In this document: positions 35,026 to 44,355 of the stretch, in pieces
How the letters are laid out: every line of letters begins with the position of its first letter
How positions within the stretch are numbered: position 1 is the stretch's first letter
Source of the DNA: Pseudomonas luteola NBRC 103146
Lineage (GTDB): Bacteria > Pseudomonadota > Gammaproteobacteria > Pseudomonadales > Pseudomonadaceae
Length of the DNA stretch: 64,000 nucleotides
Assembly (NCBI RefSeq): GCF_002091675.1
Contig: NZ_BDAE01000005.1
Location: 171,224 to 235,223 of the forward strand
Direction: 5' to 3'
Position numbers and translations under genes: made by a program
The notes under the pieces: model-generated
The model's database searches: none
The model's input: only the letters and a program-made list of their open reading frames with translations
What the model was told of the DNA's origin: nothing

Positions 35026-37200
35026 TCATTGCCTCCGCGCCTTGGCCTCACGACGTCTACGATGGAGGATCGGCTCGGTATAGCCGCTGGGCTGCTTCGC
35101 TCCCTCCAGAACGAGGTCCAGGGCAGCCCGAAAAGCGATATTGCTATCGAAATCAGGCTCCATGGCGCGGTAATGGGGATCGCCTGCATTTTGCTGATCC
35201 ACCACTAGAGCCATGCGACGGAAAGCTTCGATCGTTTGTTCCCTATTAATCACACCATGATGTAACCAATTCGCAAGCAATTGGCTCGAAATACGCAGTG
35301 TGGCACGGTCTTCCATGAGTCCCACATCATCGAGGTCCGGCACCTTGGAGCAGCCGATCCCCTGATCAATCCACCGCACCACATAGCCCAGGATGCTCTG
35401 GACATTACTGTCCAGCTCTTCCTGGATCTCTTCAGCGTTGAGTTCGGTGACATCAACCAGCGGAATGCTCAACAACTCCTCTCGTGCGGCCGGCGTACGC
35501 TTGGCCAACTCGACCTGCCGTGCCGCCACATCGACCTGATGGTAGTGGATAGCGTGGAGCGTAGCGGCCGTAGGCGAGGGTACCCAGGCCGTACTGGCTC
35601 CGCTCTGGGGGTGGGCGATTTTTTGTTCGAGCATGGCGGCCATCATGTCCGGCATGGCCCACATGCCCTTGCCAATCTGCGCACGGCCACGCAGACCGCA
35701 GGCCAGCCCGACGTCCACGTTGTTGTCCTCATAAGCCTTGAACCAGGTGGCACGCTTCATGAGAGCCTTGCGGATGAGAGGGCCGGCCTCCATTGAGGTA
35801 TGGATCTCATCACCGGTGCGATCAAGAAAGCCGGTGTTGATAAACACGATCCGTTCCTTCACCGCAGCAATACAGGCCTTGAGGTTGACGCTGGTCCGCC
35901 GCTCTTCGTCCATGATACCGATCTTGAGCGTATGGCGCGGTAGGCCAAGGAGGTCCTCGACCTGCCCGAACAGCGCGCCGGTAAAGGCTACCTCTTCCGG
36001 GCCGTGCAGCTTGGGCTTGACGATATACACCGAGCCCGTGCGCGAGTTGGGGCGCGACGTGTTGCCGTTCAGGTTGTGCAGGGCGCACAGGCTGGTAAAG
36101 ACGGCGTCCAGTATGCCTTCGGGAACCTCGTTGCCGTCGCGGTCCAGGATGGCGTCTGTCGTCATCAAAAGGCCGACATTGCGGACAAACAGCAGTGAAC
36201 GGCCCGGCAGGACTAACTCGCTGCCGTCAGCAGCGATGTAGGGCCGATCCGGGTTCATGATCCGGGTAAAGGCCTTGTCGTTCTTGGTGATGTCTTGGGA
36301 GAGGTCACCTTTCATCAAGCCCAGCCAGTTACGGTAGACCTGTACCTTGTCTTCGGCATCTACCGCCGCGACAGAGTCTTCGCAGTCCATGATGGTCGTC
36401 AGGGCCGATTCGAGCAGAATATCGCTCACGCCTGCCGCATCGGCTTGGCCGATCGGGTTGTTGCGGTCAATCTGGATTTCGATATGCAGCCCATGGTGCC
36501 TGAGCAGAATGGCCTCCGGCTGCGAAGCCTGCCCGCGATAGCCGACAAAGGCGTCCGGCTCGGCCAGGCAAACGTAGCGACTGTCGCCAATCTCGGCCAT
36601 GAGTTCGCCACGCTGGACACTGTAGCCTCTGACATTGCCATGGGAGTATTCAGCAAGCGGCACGGCTTCGTCGAGGAATCCCCGGGCATAGGCCACAACC
36701 TTTTCGCCCCGGAGCGGGTTATAGCTATCGCAGATTTCAACCGTGCTGTCTTCAGGGATCGCGTCACTGCCATAGAGCGCATCGTATAGCGAACCCCAGC
36801 GTGCGTTGGCGGCATTGAGCGCAAAGCGGGCGTTCGTGACCGGCACGACCAGTTGCGGCCCGGCGAGCTGGGCAATTTCCGGGTCGACATTGGCTGTCGT
36901 GACGCTGACCTCGTCCGGCTCGGGGAGCAGGTAGCCGATCTCTTCAAGAAAGGTGCGGTAGGCGTGCGCATCGTGTGGCTGTCCGGCATGCGCCAGATGC
37001 CATTGATCGATACGGACCTGGAGCTGGTTACGGGTCTCCAGAAGGGCCTTGTTCCGAGGTGCAAACTCATCCAGCAGCCCTTCAAGTCCACGCCAGAAAT
37101 GGTCGATATCAGTGCCTGTGCCTGGAATCGCCTGAGTCTTTACGAACTCGTGAAGGGCGGTGGCTATCTGCAGGCCGCCGATGGTTTTTCTTCTACTCAT
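35026..37200 (-). CDS. glcB: Malate synthase G
   Basis: 724 residues, the length of the monomeric G isoform. It condenses glyoxylate with acetyl-CoA to malate in the glyoxylate bypass. Visible family segments: [22 protein letters not shown], the catalytic region [48 protein letters not shown], and the C-terminal catalytic Asp region [31 protein letters not shown] precedes the ATG. It is a single gene whose neighbours are not part of glycolate oxidation; divergent from the ACT-domain gene at 37385. Confidence 0.98.
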   Translation of the reverse strand: MSRRKTIGGLQIATALHEFVKTQAIPGTGTDIDHFWRGLEGLLDEFAPRNKALLETRNQLQVRIDQWHLAHAGQPHDAHAYRTFLEEIGYLLPEPDEVSVTTANVDPEIAQLAGPQLVVPVTNARFALNAANARWGSLYDALYGSDAIPEDSTVEICDSYNPLRGEKVVAYARGFLDEAVPLAEYSHGNVRGYSVQRGELMAEIGDSRYVCLAEPDAFVGYRGQASQPEAILLRHHGLHIEIQIDRNNPIGQADAAGVSDILLESALTTIMDCEDSVAAVDAEDKVQVYRNWLGLMKGDLSQDITKNDKAFTRIMNPDRPYIAADGSELVLPGRSLLFVRNVGLLMTTDAILDRDGNEVPEGILDAVFTSLCALHNLNGNTSRPNSRTGSVYIVKPKLHGPEEVAFTGALFGQVEDLLGLPRHTLKIGIMDEERRTSVNLKACIAAVKERIVFINTGFLDRTGDEIHTSMEAGPLIRKALMKRATWFKAYEDNNVDVGLACGLRGRAQIGKGMWAMPDMMAAMLEQKIAHPQSGASTAWVPSPTAATLHAIHYHQVDVAARQVELAKRTPAAREELLSIPLVDVTELNAEEIQEELDSNVQSILGYVVRWIDQGIGCSKVPDLDDVGLMEDRATLRISSQLLANWLHHGVINREQTIEAFRRMALVVDQQNAGDPHYRAMEPDFDSNIAFRAALDLVLEGAKQPSGYTEPILHRRRREAKARRQ

Positions 37201-37384
37201 TGTTCGCCTCGCTTGGCTGCACGACGCGCCGACATTCGGTGGCTATCTGGCCATGTGACTAGGCCTCGCTGGAAAAGTGTCTGCCACAGGCAAAACGATG
37301 GCAGGTCCGTTCATGAAAAGTGGGTCGGCAAGGTTGGCTGGCTGTTCTACGCTGGAAAGATGATCAACCAAAAGGAGCGCTATC

Positions 37385-37936
37385 GTGGATGTTCTGGTCC
37401 TTACCATCATTGCCCCGGATCAGCCGGGTCTGGTCGAGCAGTTAGCCGACTGTGTTGCCGAGCGGGGCGGCAATTGGCTGGAAAGCCGCATGTCACGCAT
37501 GGCAGGTCAGTTCGCCGGAATCCTGAGCGTCAGTGTCGCGCCGGAACAGCGCGACGCCCTGGTTGCCCAGCTGAAAGGGTTGGATGTAAGGGGCATGCGT
37601 GTGCTGGTAGCGGAAAGCCGGGTAGAGCAGGCACCCAAGCCTCAGCTCATCCAGCTGGATCTGCTGGGCAATGACCGTCCCGGGATCGTTCGGGACATTA
37701 CCCGTCAACTCACCCGGTTAGGCGTCAATGTCGAGCGGCTCAGTACCGATGTGCGGGCGGCGCCGATGAGCAGCGAACAGTTGTTCCACACCACGGCGCT
37801 GCTGGCCCTGCCGCCCGCCCTTGAGCTGGATACGCTCCGCCAGAGTCTGGAGACCCTGGCGGACGATTTGATGGTCGAGCTGGCAGTCTACCGTGACAAC
37901 CACGACGGTCAGGTGCGGGCAGAGGGGGCTGCGTAA
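37385..37936 (+). CDS. GcvR-like tandem ACT-domain protein
   Basis: 183 residues made of two ACT domains: VLTIIAPDQPGLVEQLADCVAERGGNWLES and IQLDLLGNDRPGIVRDITRQLTRLGVNVERL, each with the Gly after an acidic-x-Pro turn that binds an amino acid. This matches the glycine-cleavage repressor GcvR and its relatives, which bind no DNA themselves. The start is GTG 37385 after AAGGAGC. Its 3' end overlaps the converging rarD gene by 28 bases. Position next to malate synthase G may reflect a link to glyoxylate/glycine metabolism, by inference only. Confidence 0.88.
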   Translation: MDVLVLTIIAPDQPGLVEQLADCVAERGGNWLESRMSRMAGQFAGILSVSVAPEQRDALVAQLKGLDVRGMRVLVAESRVEQAPKPQLIQLDLLGNDRPGIVRDITRQLTRLGVNVERLSTDVRAAPMSSEQLFHTTALLALPPALELDTLRQSLETLADDLMVELAVYRDNHDGQVRAEGAA

Positions 37937-38811
37937 CGACGCAGGGAGCGCCAGGCGTCAAAGCTGAACACGGCAAGGCCTGCCCAGATACACAGGAAGG
38001 CGGCCATCCGCTCCATGGGGAAGGGCTCGTGGAACAGGAAGACTGCCTGTATCAGCACCAGCGTAGGGGCCAGGTATTGCAGGAAGCCCAATGTCGAATA
38101 GGGCAATTTGCGCGCCGCTGCGTTGAAGCAGAGCAGGGGAACCAGCGTAACGGGACCGGACAGGATCAGTACGATGGCCATCGGTGACTGCCAGAGTGCC
38201 GGGTCCAGGCTGACCTGCTGGGTCAACAGGGGTAGTGCAATCGCAGCCAGCGGGACCAACAGCCAGGTTTCGACCACCATGCCTGGTAGGGCAGCCACCT
38301 GGGTGCCCTTGCGCACCAGTCCGTAAAAAGCAAAGCTGAAGGCCAGCACCAGGGATACCCAGGGCAGCTGGCCAAGCGTCCAGATCTGCTGGGCAACGCC
38401 TAGGGCAGCCATTCCCACGGCCAGCCACTGCAGGGGCCTTAACCGCTCGCCCAGCACCACCATGCCCAACAGCACATTGATGAGCGGGTTGATGTAATAC
38501 CCAAGGCTGGCTTCGATTACATGGTTACTGTTGACCGCCCAGATGTAGGTCAGCCAGTTGCCGCCCACCAGCAGGCCACTCAGCCATAACCGGGCAATCC
38601 GGGAGGGATTGGCACGCAAATCGCGCCACCAGCCCTGATGTTTCCAGATCAGAAGCAGCAAGACCCCGATCAGAGCCGACCAGAAGATACGCTGGATCAG
38701 GATCTCGACGGGAGGAATGCTGGCAAGCAGTTTGAAGTACAACGGAAATAGTCCCCAGAGCGCATAGGCGGTAAGGCCTAATACGTAACCCTGGCGCGGG
38801 GATGTGGACAT
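37909..38811 (-). CDS. rarD: RarD protein, EamA-family transporter
   Basis: 300 residues with ten membrane segments. The characteristic RarD opening GLTAYALWGLFPLYFKLLASIPPVEILIQRIFWS and the LGYYINPLINVLLGMVVLGERLRP segment identify the family. It was first named from a chloramphenicol-sensitivity phenotype; the true substrate is unknown. It overlaps the converging ACT-domain gene by 28 bases, so the two 3' ends share sequence. Confidence 0.93.
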   Translation of the reverse strand: MSTSPRQGYVLGLTAYALWGLFPLYFKLLASIPPVEILIQRIFWSALIGVLLLLIWKHQGWWRDLRANPSRIARLWLSGLLVGGNWLTYIWAVNSNHVIEASLGYYINPLINVLLGMVVLGERLRPLQWLAVGMAALGVAQQIWTLGQLPWVSLVLAFSFAFYGLVRKGTQVAALPGMVVETWLLVPLAAIALPLLTQQVSLDPALWQSPMAIVLILSGPVTLVPLLCFNAAARKLPYSTLGFLQYLAPTLVLIQAVFLFHEPFPMERMAAFLCIWAGLAVFSFDAWRSLRRYAAPSART

Positions 38812-39056
38812 GATGTGTCTCTAGTATTCGTAAGGCCCCTAATCATAGCTCGCAAGCAAAGAAAAGGCCGCTTTTCCCATGGGCTCGATCGATTTGTCCA
38901 ATGACAAAGGGCCTTCAGTTCTTCTGCGGCGGGTCGACATCCTGATACACACATATTCGTGCTGCTGAGGACGGCGGCCCATCATCCTGGGTAGTGCTGT
39001 TCTTCAACGCTGCGGGTGGGCGTACGTCTGGCATTCTTTTTTATCAGGTAAATTTC

Positions 39057-41087
39057 ATGATGAACTTGTTTTCCCGGCTCAAGCCCGCCAGTGCCCATTC
39101 CGGCGGCGTAATGAGCGTACTGAGCTCTTCCGGGCAGTTGCAGAACCACCTGAAAACCCTGCGGTTCGAGCCGACCTATATCGCCGGTTTCGTTTCGCCC
39201 CATGTTGATCTGGACAAGGTGGCTCGCCAGGTAGCCGAACGTTTCCCTGGCGCCGCCCTTACCCTGTGCACGACCTCCGGTGAGCTGTGCAGCCAGAACG
39301 ATCAGCTCTACTGCGCCACAGGTAACCAGTGGGATCGGGTTGTGCTGCAGCTGTTTGATGCCAGCATCATCGCCTCGGCCGAAACCGTCTATGTGCCGTT
39401 GGAAAGCCAGGATATCCGCGCCCGAGGGCCACGTATGTCCATGCAGCAGCGAATCGCCAAGCTGATCGAGTCGATTAAGCGGCTGCGTGTCAATACGACT
39501 ATCGACCATCGCGATACCTTGGCTTACGTCACGTTTGACGGCCTGTCGGCATCCGAATCGTTCTTCATGGAAGCCCTTTACGAGTCGGGCCGTTTTCCCT
39601 GCCTGTTCGTAGGCGGCTCTGCTGGTGGCAAGACCGACTTCGTTAAAACCTTGATCCATGACGGTAAGCGCAGCTACGAAAACCACGTACAGATCGTATT
39701 TCTGAAATGCGCCCGTAATGCCCGCTTCGGTGTGTTCAAAAGCCAGAACTTCGAGCCGACATCAGTTAGCCTGAGCGTGCTCACCGCGTCGCTGGAAGAG
39801 CGCTACATCAGTCAGGTGATCGACTCCAAGGGCAATATCCGCTCGATGGTGGCCGCCCTGTGCGAATCGCTGAACTGCGAGCCCAAGGACCTGGAAAAGC
39901 GTCTGGCCAATTATTCGTTTGCCATTCGTGTGGGAGAGGAGCTGTTTGTTCGCTCCATTGCGCAGATCGATTATGACAAGGAGCGCATTCATCTCTTTTG
40001 TGACGTAGCACCAGGCGAAGAGCTGGTGATGGTCAAGCGTACGCCTATTCTTGAGGCTACCCGTAAAGACCTTCAGCGCTTCCTGCAAGGCAAGTCCGGC
40101 AAGCCGGTAGGCGGGCTGCTCAACGACTGCATTCTGCGTCGCCTGAACAATGGCAACGATCTGAGCCGCATGAACGAAGCATTTGATGATATTCCTGTGG
40201 TGGGCTTTTCTACCTTTGGCGAGATCCTGGGCCTCAACCTGAACCAGACGCTGACGGCGGTATTTTTCTTCCGTACTCCGGAAGGGGCGCCGTTCCGTGA
40301 TGAGTACATCGACAACTTCACCGCGCATTACGGTGAATTCAAGGCGTTCTTCCTGCGTCGGCAGATCAAGAAGCTGGCGGGCTTGAGCCAGGTTGTGGTC
40401 AAGCAGATCGATGAGTTCAAGCGCAAGAACTTTGCCAGCTACATCGACAGCAACGGCCTGGATGACCACATCAAACCGGTTTTCCGTGGTCTTGAAGACT
40501 TGGGTGCAGTGCTGCATCAGGCGGATCAGAACCAGGAGCAAATTGCTCAGAAGTTAAATCACTATGCCGGTGAATTGCACGTATCGATGGATGATCTTAG
40601 CTCAACCATCAACCAGCAGGGCAGCGTGATCGATCAGGCGGGTGGCACCGTCAAGAGTCTGTCTAGTCAGGCTGAAAGTGTGGTGCGCAGTGCTAATGAT
40701 TTGGCGCAATCGAGTCTGAAGATCCAGTCCATCGTGCAGATGATTCAGCAGATCGCCGGGCAAACCAACCTGCTGGCGCTCAATGCCGCCATCGAGGCTG
40801 CTCGTGCGGGTGAGCAAGGGCGCGGCTTTGCGGTAGTAGCAGACGAGGTACGCAAGCTGGCGGAAAAGACTCAGCAGAACGCTGGCGAAATCGGCACGGA
40901 TATCGACAAGCTGGCTGAGGAAATCCGTCAGGTTGCACAGCAGATCGAAGTACAGTCTCAGGATGTAAATGCCCTGACTGAACTGTTGGGTGCGCTGGAA
41001 GGCTCCAGCAGCGCAACAGCAAGCACTTCACGGCGGACCAAGGATGTCGCCGATACGCTGATCGGCTTGACCCGTAACGGTCATTAA
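39057..41087 (+). CDS. Soluble chemoreceptor with N-terminal FIST sensor
   Basis: 676 residues. The N-terminal 400 or so are FIST and FIST-C sensor domains ([78 protein letters not shown]), thought to bind small molecules such as amino acids. The C-terminal part is a methyl-accepting signalling domain with the hairpin [19 protein letters not shown] and [17 protein letters not shown]. No membrane segment is seen, so it should be a cytoplasmic receptor reporting internal metabolites to CheA or a related kinase. ATG 39057 is chosen by an upstream AGG; the next ATG is adjacent. Confidence 0.9.
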   Translation: MMNLFSRLKPASAHSGGVMSVLSSSGQLQNHLKTLRFEPTYIAGFVSPHVDLDKVARQVAERFPGAALTLCTTSGELCSQNDQLYCATGNQWDRVVLQLFDASIIASAETVYVPLESQDIRARGPRMSMQQRIAKLIESIKRLRVNTTIDHRDTLAYVTFDGLSASESFFMEALYESGRFPCLFVGGSAGGKTDFVKTLIHDGKRSYENHVQIVFLKCARNARFGVFKSQNFEPTSVSLSVLTASLEERYISQVIDSKGNIRSMVAALCESLNCEPKDLEKRLANYSFAIRVGEELFVRSIAQIDYDKERIHLFCDVAPGEELVMVKRTPILEATRKDLQRFLQGKSGKPVGGLLNDCILRRLNNGNDLSRMNEAFDDIPVVGFSTFGEILGLNLNQTLTAVFFFRTPEGAPFRDEYIDNFTAHYGEFKAFFLRRQIKKLAGLSQVVVKQIDEFKRKNFASYIDSNGLDDHIKPVFRGLEDLGAVLHQADQNQEQIAQKLNHYAGELHVSMDDLSSTINQQGSVIDQAGGTVKSLSSQAESVVRSANDLAQSSLKIQSIVQMIQQIAGQTNLLALNAAIEAARAGEQGRGFAVVADEVRKLAEKTQQNAGEIGTDIDKLAEEIRQVAQQIEVQSQDVNALTELLGALEGSSSATASTSRRTKDVADTLIGLTRNGH

Positions 41088-41093
41088 GGCTGA

Positions 41094-41132
41094 ACACCAG
41101 GGCCGCCCGGTTTGTGGCGGCCCTGGTGTCTT
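41094..41132. terminator. Strong 14-bp terminator between the FIST chemoreceptor and srkA
   Basis: ACACCAGGGCCGCC and GGCGGCCCTGGTGT pair perfectly around an eight-base loop, followed on the plus strand by CTTT. It lies between the two converging genes and can serve both. Confidence 0.85.
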
Positions 41133-41138
41133 TAGGGA

Positions 41139-42113
41139 TCAAAACAGCCGCAGCGGTTCTTCATCAAGCGCTGACAGTTGCTCACGCAACATCAGAACCT
41201 GGTCGCCCCAATAGCGCTCGGTCCCGAAAAAGGAAAAGCTCTTCGGGAAGGCCGGATCATCCCAGCGGCGGGCCAGCCAGGCGCTGTATTGCAACAGACG
41301 CAGGGAGCGCAGCCCCTCGATCAACGCCAGTTCACGGGGTGCAAAGTCATGGAACTCCTGATACCCGTCCATCAACTCGGAAAGCTGCGACAGGCGCTCC
41401 TGCCGATCCCCGGCCAGCATCATCCACAGGTCCTGTACCGCCGGTGCCATACGGCAGTCGTCGAGATCCACCATGTGGAAGGTCTCGTCACGGTAGAGCA
41501 GATTGCCCGGATGGCAGTCTCCATGGACGCGGATGGTGGTGTAGTTGACCGAGTTGAAGAGCGCATCCAGTTTCTTGATCAGGTCACGCGCCACCGATTC
41601 ATACGCAGGCAGCAAACTCTTGGGGATGAAACCGCCGCTTAGCAACGTATCCAGCGAGGCATGGCCAAAGCTCTGTACATCAAGCGTCTCGCGGTGCTCG
41701 AATGGGCGACTGGCGCCAATGGCATGCAGGCGACCCAGGAGCTGACCCAGGCGGTACAGCTGCTCAAGGTTACCAGGCTCGGGCGCCCGGCCGCCGCGGC
41801 GGGGAAACAGGGCAAAGCGAAAGCCGGCGTGCTCGAACAGGGTTTCACCATCACGCGACAAGGGCGCCACGACAGGTACTTCATGCTCCACCAGCTCAAA
41901 AGAGAAGGTGTGCTCCTCGCGAATCGCGGCATCCGTCCAACGCTGTGGGCGGTAGAACTTGGCAATCAGGGGTTGTTCGTCTTCGATGCCCACCTGATAG
42001 ACCCGGTTTTCATAACTGTTAAGCGCCAAGATACGCGCATCGCTGAGATAGCCGAGGCTTTCCACGGCGTCGATCACCACGTCAGGGCTGAGTGTATCGA
42101 ACGGGTGTGACAT
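41139..42113 (-). CDS. srkA: Stress response kinase A (SrkA/YihE)
   Basis: 324 residues, the size of E. coli SrkA. Key segments: LNSYENRVYQVG near the start, IAKFYRPQRW, the catalytic loop VRVHGDCHPGNLLYR, and metal-binding MVDLDDCRMAP, all of the aminoglycoside-phosphotransferase-like Ser/Thr kinase family. In E. coli SrkA counters MazEF-type death under envelope and oxidative stress. AGGAGG precedes ATG 42113 at six bases; the in-frame start seven codons upstream is unlikely. Confidence 0.93.
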   Translation of the reverse strand: MSHPFDTLSPDVVIDAVESLGYLSDARILALNSYENRVYQVGIEDEQPLIAKFYRPQRWTDAAIREEHTFSFELVEHEVPVVAPLSRDGETLFEHAGFRFALFPRRGGRAPEPGNLEQLYRLGQLLGRLHAIGASRPFEHRETLDVQSFGHASLDTLLSGGFIPKSLLPAYESVARDLIKKLDALFNSVNYTTIRVHGDCHPGNLLYRDETFHMVDLDDCRMAPAVQDLWMMLAGDRQERLSQLSELMDGYQEFHDFAPRELALIEGLRSLRLLQYSAWLARRWDDPAFPKSFSFFGTERYWGDQVLMLREQLSALDEEPLRLF

Positions 42114-42321
42114 GGATATCCTCCTACAACGCATCTGGAAGCGGCCATATGCCGGTTCTGAATCGGAATGCTAGCAGGTTGGATGCCTGGGCGTGACGAA
42201 GGTGCGATGCCGTACGTACTGGAACGCCTGACGGTGCAGAGGAAAAAGGTCCCGTCACAGAGGGAGTGGCGCTACGCGGATACTGCCTCAAGGGCCGTAC
42301 CCGCGTATTAGAGCCTTGTCA

Positions 42322-44217
42322 TCAGGCGCCGATCACGCCACCGTCATCGCGAGTGATGACCATGACGGAGGAACGTGGCCGACCGTCGGGCAGGTGTTCC
42401 GGAAAGGTCGAGCCGCCTTCTTCGCCAGGGTGCTGGATATTGACGAACAGGCTGCGCTGATCCGGTGAGAAGGTAATGCCGGTGACCTCGCAACCGATCG
42501 GTCCCACCATGAAGCGGCGGATCTCGCCGGTATTCGGGTCGGCGCACAGCATCTGGTTGTTACCCATGCCAGCGAAATCACCCTTGTTGCTGTAATCCCC
42601 GTCGGTCAGGATCCACAGGCGACCGGCATCATCAAACCCGAGGCCGTCGGGACTGTTGAACATATTGTGGGCGTTGATGTTGTGCGAGCCGCCGTTGGCA
42701 GTCTCCTTGTGCACCTCAGGATTGCCGGCAATGACAAACAGGTCCCACTCAAAGGCCATGGCAGCGGCATCATTGCCGTGCTCGCTCCAGCGCAGGATCT
42801 GACCATAGATGTTGTTGGCGCGAGGGTTTGGCCCGCCTACGGGCTGGCCTTCGCTGCCGCGCTTGCTGTTGTTGGTCAACGTGCAATACACCTGACCATC
42901 CTTGGGACTGACGGCAATCCACTCGGGGCGGTCCATGCGCGTCGCACCTACCTGGGTTCCGGCCAGGCGGGCATGGATGAGCACTTCGGCCTGATTGTTG
43001 AAGCCGTTCTCGGTGGTCAGGCCGTTCTTGCCATGGGTCAGCTCGATCCACTGGCCACGTCCCTTGGGATGATCGGGATTGCCGTCACCGTCATCAAATT
43101 TCGCCACGTACAGCGTGCCGTGGTCCAACAGCTCGCGGTTGGCCTTGGGATTGGCGGCATCATAGCGATCGCGGCTGATGAACTTGTAGATGAATTCGCC
43201 ACGTTCGTCGTCGCCCATGTACACCACGACATGGTTGTCCGCAGTCAGGGCCAGCGCAGCGTTCTCATGTTTGAAACGACCCAGCGCGGTGCGCTTGACG
43301 GGTTCTGACTTGGGATCGAACGGATCGATCTCGACTACCCAGCCGTGCCGGTTCAGCTCGTTGGGGTTCTTGGCCATGTCAAAGCGCGGATTGTATTTGT
43401 GCCAGTCGTTGCCCTTGCTTTCGACCGTCACGCCATAACGTTTCTGGGCAGCGTCGAATTTGATTGTTGCATCAGTACTGCCAAAGCAATCCGTAAAATT
43501 CTCTTCGCAGGTCAGGTAAGTGCCCCAGGGCGTCTTGCCGTTCGCACAGTTCTGGAAGGTGCCCAGTACATGCGTGCCGCTTGAATCGGCTTCGGTCTTG
43601 AGCAGGTCATGTCCAGCCGCCGGGCCGCTGAATCGAATCGGCGCGTTGCCGTGAATACGACGGTTGAACTCGGAATCACGTGCAAAATGCCATTGTCCGT
43701 CAATACGGCGCACCTCGATAACCGAGACCCCCTCAGCGGCCAGGGCCTTGTGCACGTCCTCGGTCGATTGAGGTACCTTGCCCTGGGCCAGCAGGTAGCG
43801 ATAGTTGGTGTATTCGTTATTGATGGCCATGAGCGCCCGGTCGGGATCGTTCGGGAACGGGAAAAAGCTCATGCCGTCGTTGTTGTCGCCAAACTGGCGC
43901 TCCTGGGCTTCTGCTGTGCCGGTGCCGTCATGCTTGAAAGCCGGTACATCTGAAAACAGTGGTTCACCCCAGCTGATAAGTACCGACGCCCTATAACCCG
44001 GCGGGACGATTACGGTATCGGCTGTGGAAATCGGAATGCTCTCAAAGCCCAGCAGGGCACTGCCGGTGGCTTGCGACACGCTTTGTGCCAGTACGCTCCG
44101 CGGAATGAGCTGGCCGCCAAGAAAGAGGGCAGCACCGCACAGCGCACCAGCCCCAATGAAGCGGCGACGGGTCAGGCCGGCCAGACGTTCCAGATCGGTA
44201 GGGGTATCAGGATGCAT
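42322..44217 (-). CDS. phoX: PhoX-family alkaline phosphatase (downstream copy)
   Basis: 631 residues. A twin-arginine signal (LTRRRFIGAGALCGAALFLGG) lies near residues 12-35, so it is exported folded. The body is PhoX/DUF839: ISWGEPLFSDVPAFKHDGTG, GTFQNCANGKTPWGTYLTCEEN (with the Cys that binds the iron), HGWVVEIDPFDP, RHENAAL-like FKHENAAL, GDDERGEFIYKFIS and ITFSPDQRSLFVNIQHPGE. These enzymes use iron and calcium to hydrolyse phosphomonoesters in the periplasm or outside. AAGGAG precedes the ATG. It follows its paralogue, with a terminator in between, so the two are probably separate transcription units. Confidence 0.92.
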   Translation of the reverse strand: MHPDTPTDLERLAGLTRRRFIGAGALCGAALFLGGQLIPRSVLAQSVSQATGSALLGFESIPISTADTVIVPPGYRASVLISWGEPLFSDVPAFKHDGTGTAEAQERQFGDNNDGMSFFPFPNDPDRALMAINNEYTNYRYLLAQGKVPQSTEDVHKALAAEGVSVIEVRRIDGQWHFARDSEFNRRIHGNAPIRFSGPAAGHDLLKTEADSSGTHVLGTFQNCANGKTPWGTYLTCEENFTDCFGSTDATIKFDAAQKRYGVTVESKGNDWHKYNPRFDMAKNPNELNRHGWVVEIDPFDPKSEPVKRTALGRFKHENAALALTADNHVVVYMGDDERGEFIYKFISRDRYDAANPKANRELLDHGTLYVAKFDDGDGNPDHPKGRGQWIELTHGKNGLTTENGFNNQAEVLIHARLAGTQVGATRMDRPEWIAVSPKDGQVYCTLTNNSKRGSEGQPVGGPNPRANNIYGQILRWSEHGNDAAAMAFEWDLFVIAGNPEVHKETANGGSHNINAHNMFNSPDGLGFDDAGRLWILTDGDYSNKGDFAGMGNNQMLCADPNTGEIRRFMVGPIGCEVTGITFSPDQRSLFVNIQHPGEEGGSTFPEHLPDGRPRSSVMVITRDDGGVIGA

Positions 44218-44311
44218 AACAGACTCCTTGTATGCGATGGCGCGACGCTAGCGCGCTTGTATGACGAAATCATGTCAATGCATGTGCCAGTGATCATCAA
44301 TCAACAGGCAT

Positions 44312-44345
44312 AAAAAAACCGGCAGGGTTAGCTGCCGGTTTTATG
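44312..44345 (-). terminator. Rho-independent terminator of the upstream phoX paralogue
   Basis: On the minus strand AAAACCGGCAG pairs with CTGCCGGTTTT around six bases and is followed by a run of T (seven T in all including the stem end). It lies just past the stop at 44356 and before the start of the second phosphatase gene. Confidence 0.9.
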
Positions 44346-44355
44346 CGGGGAGATG

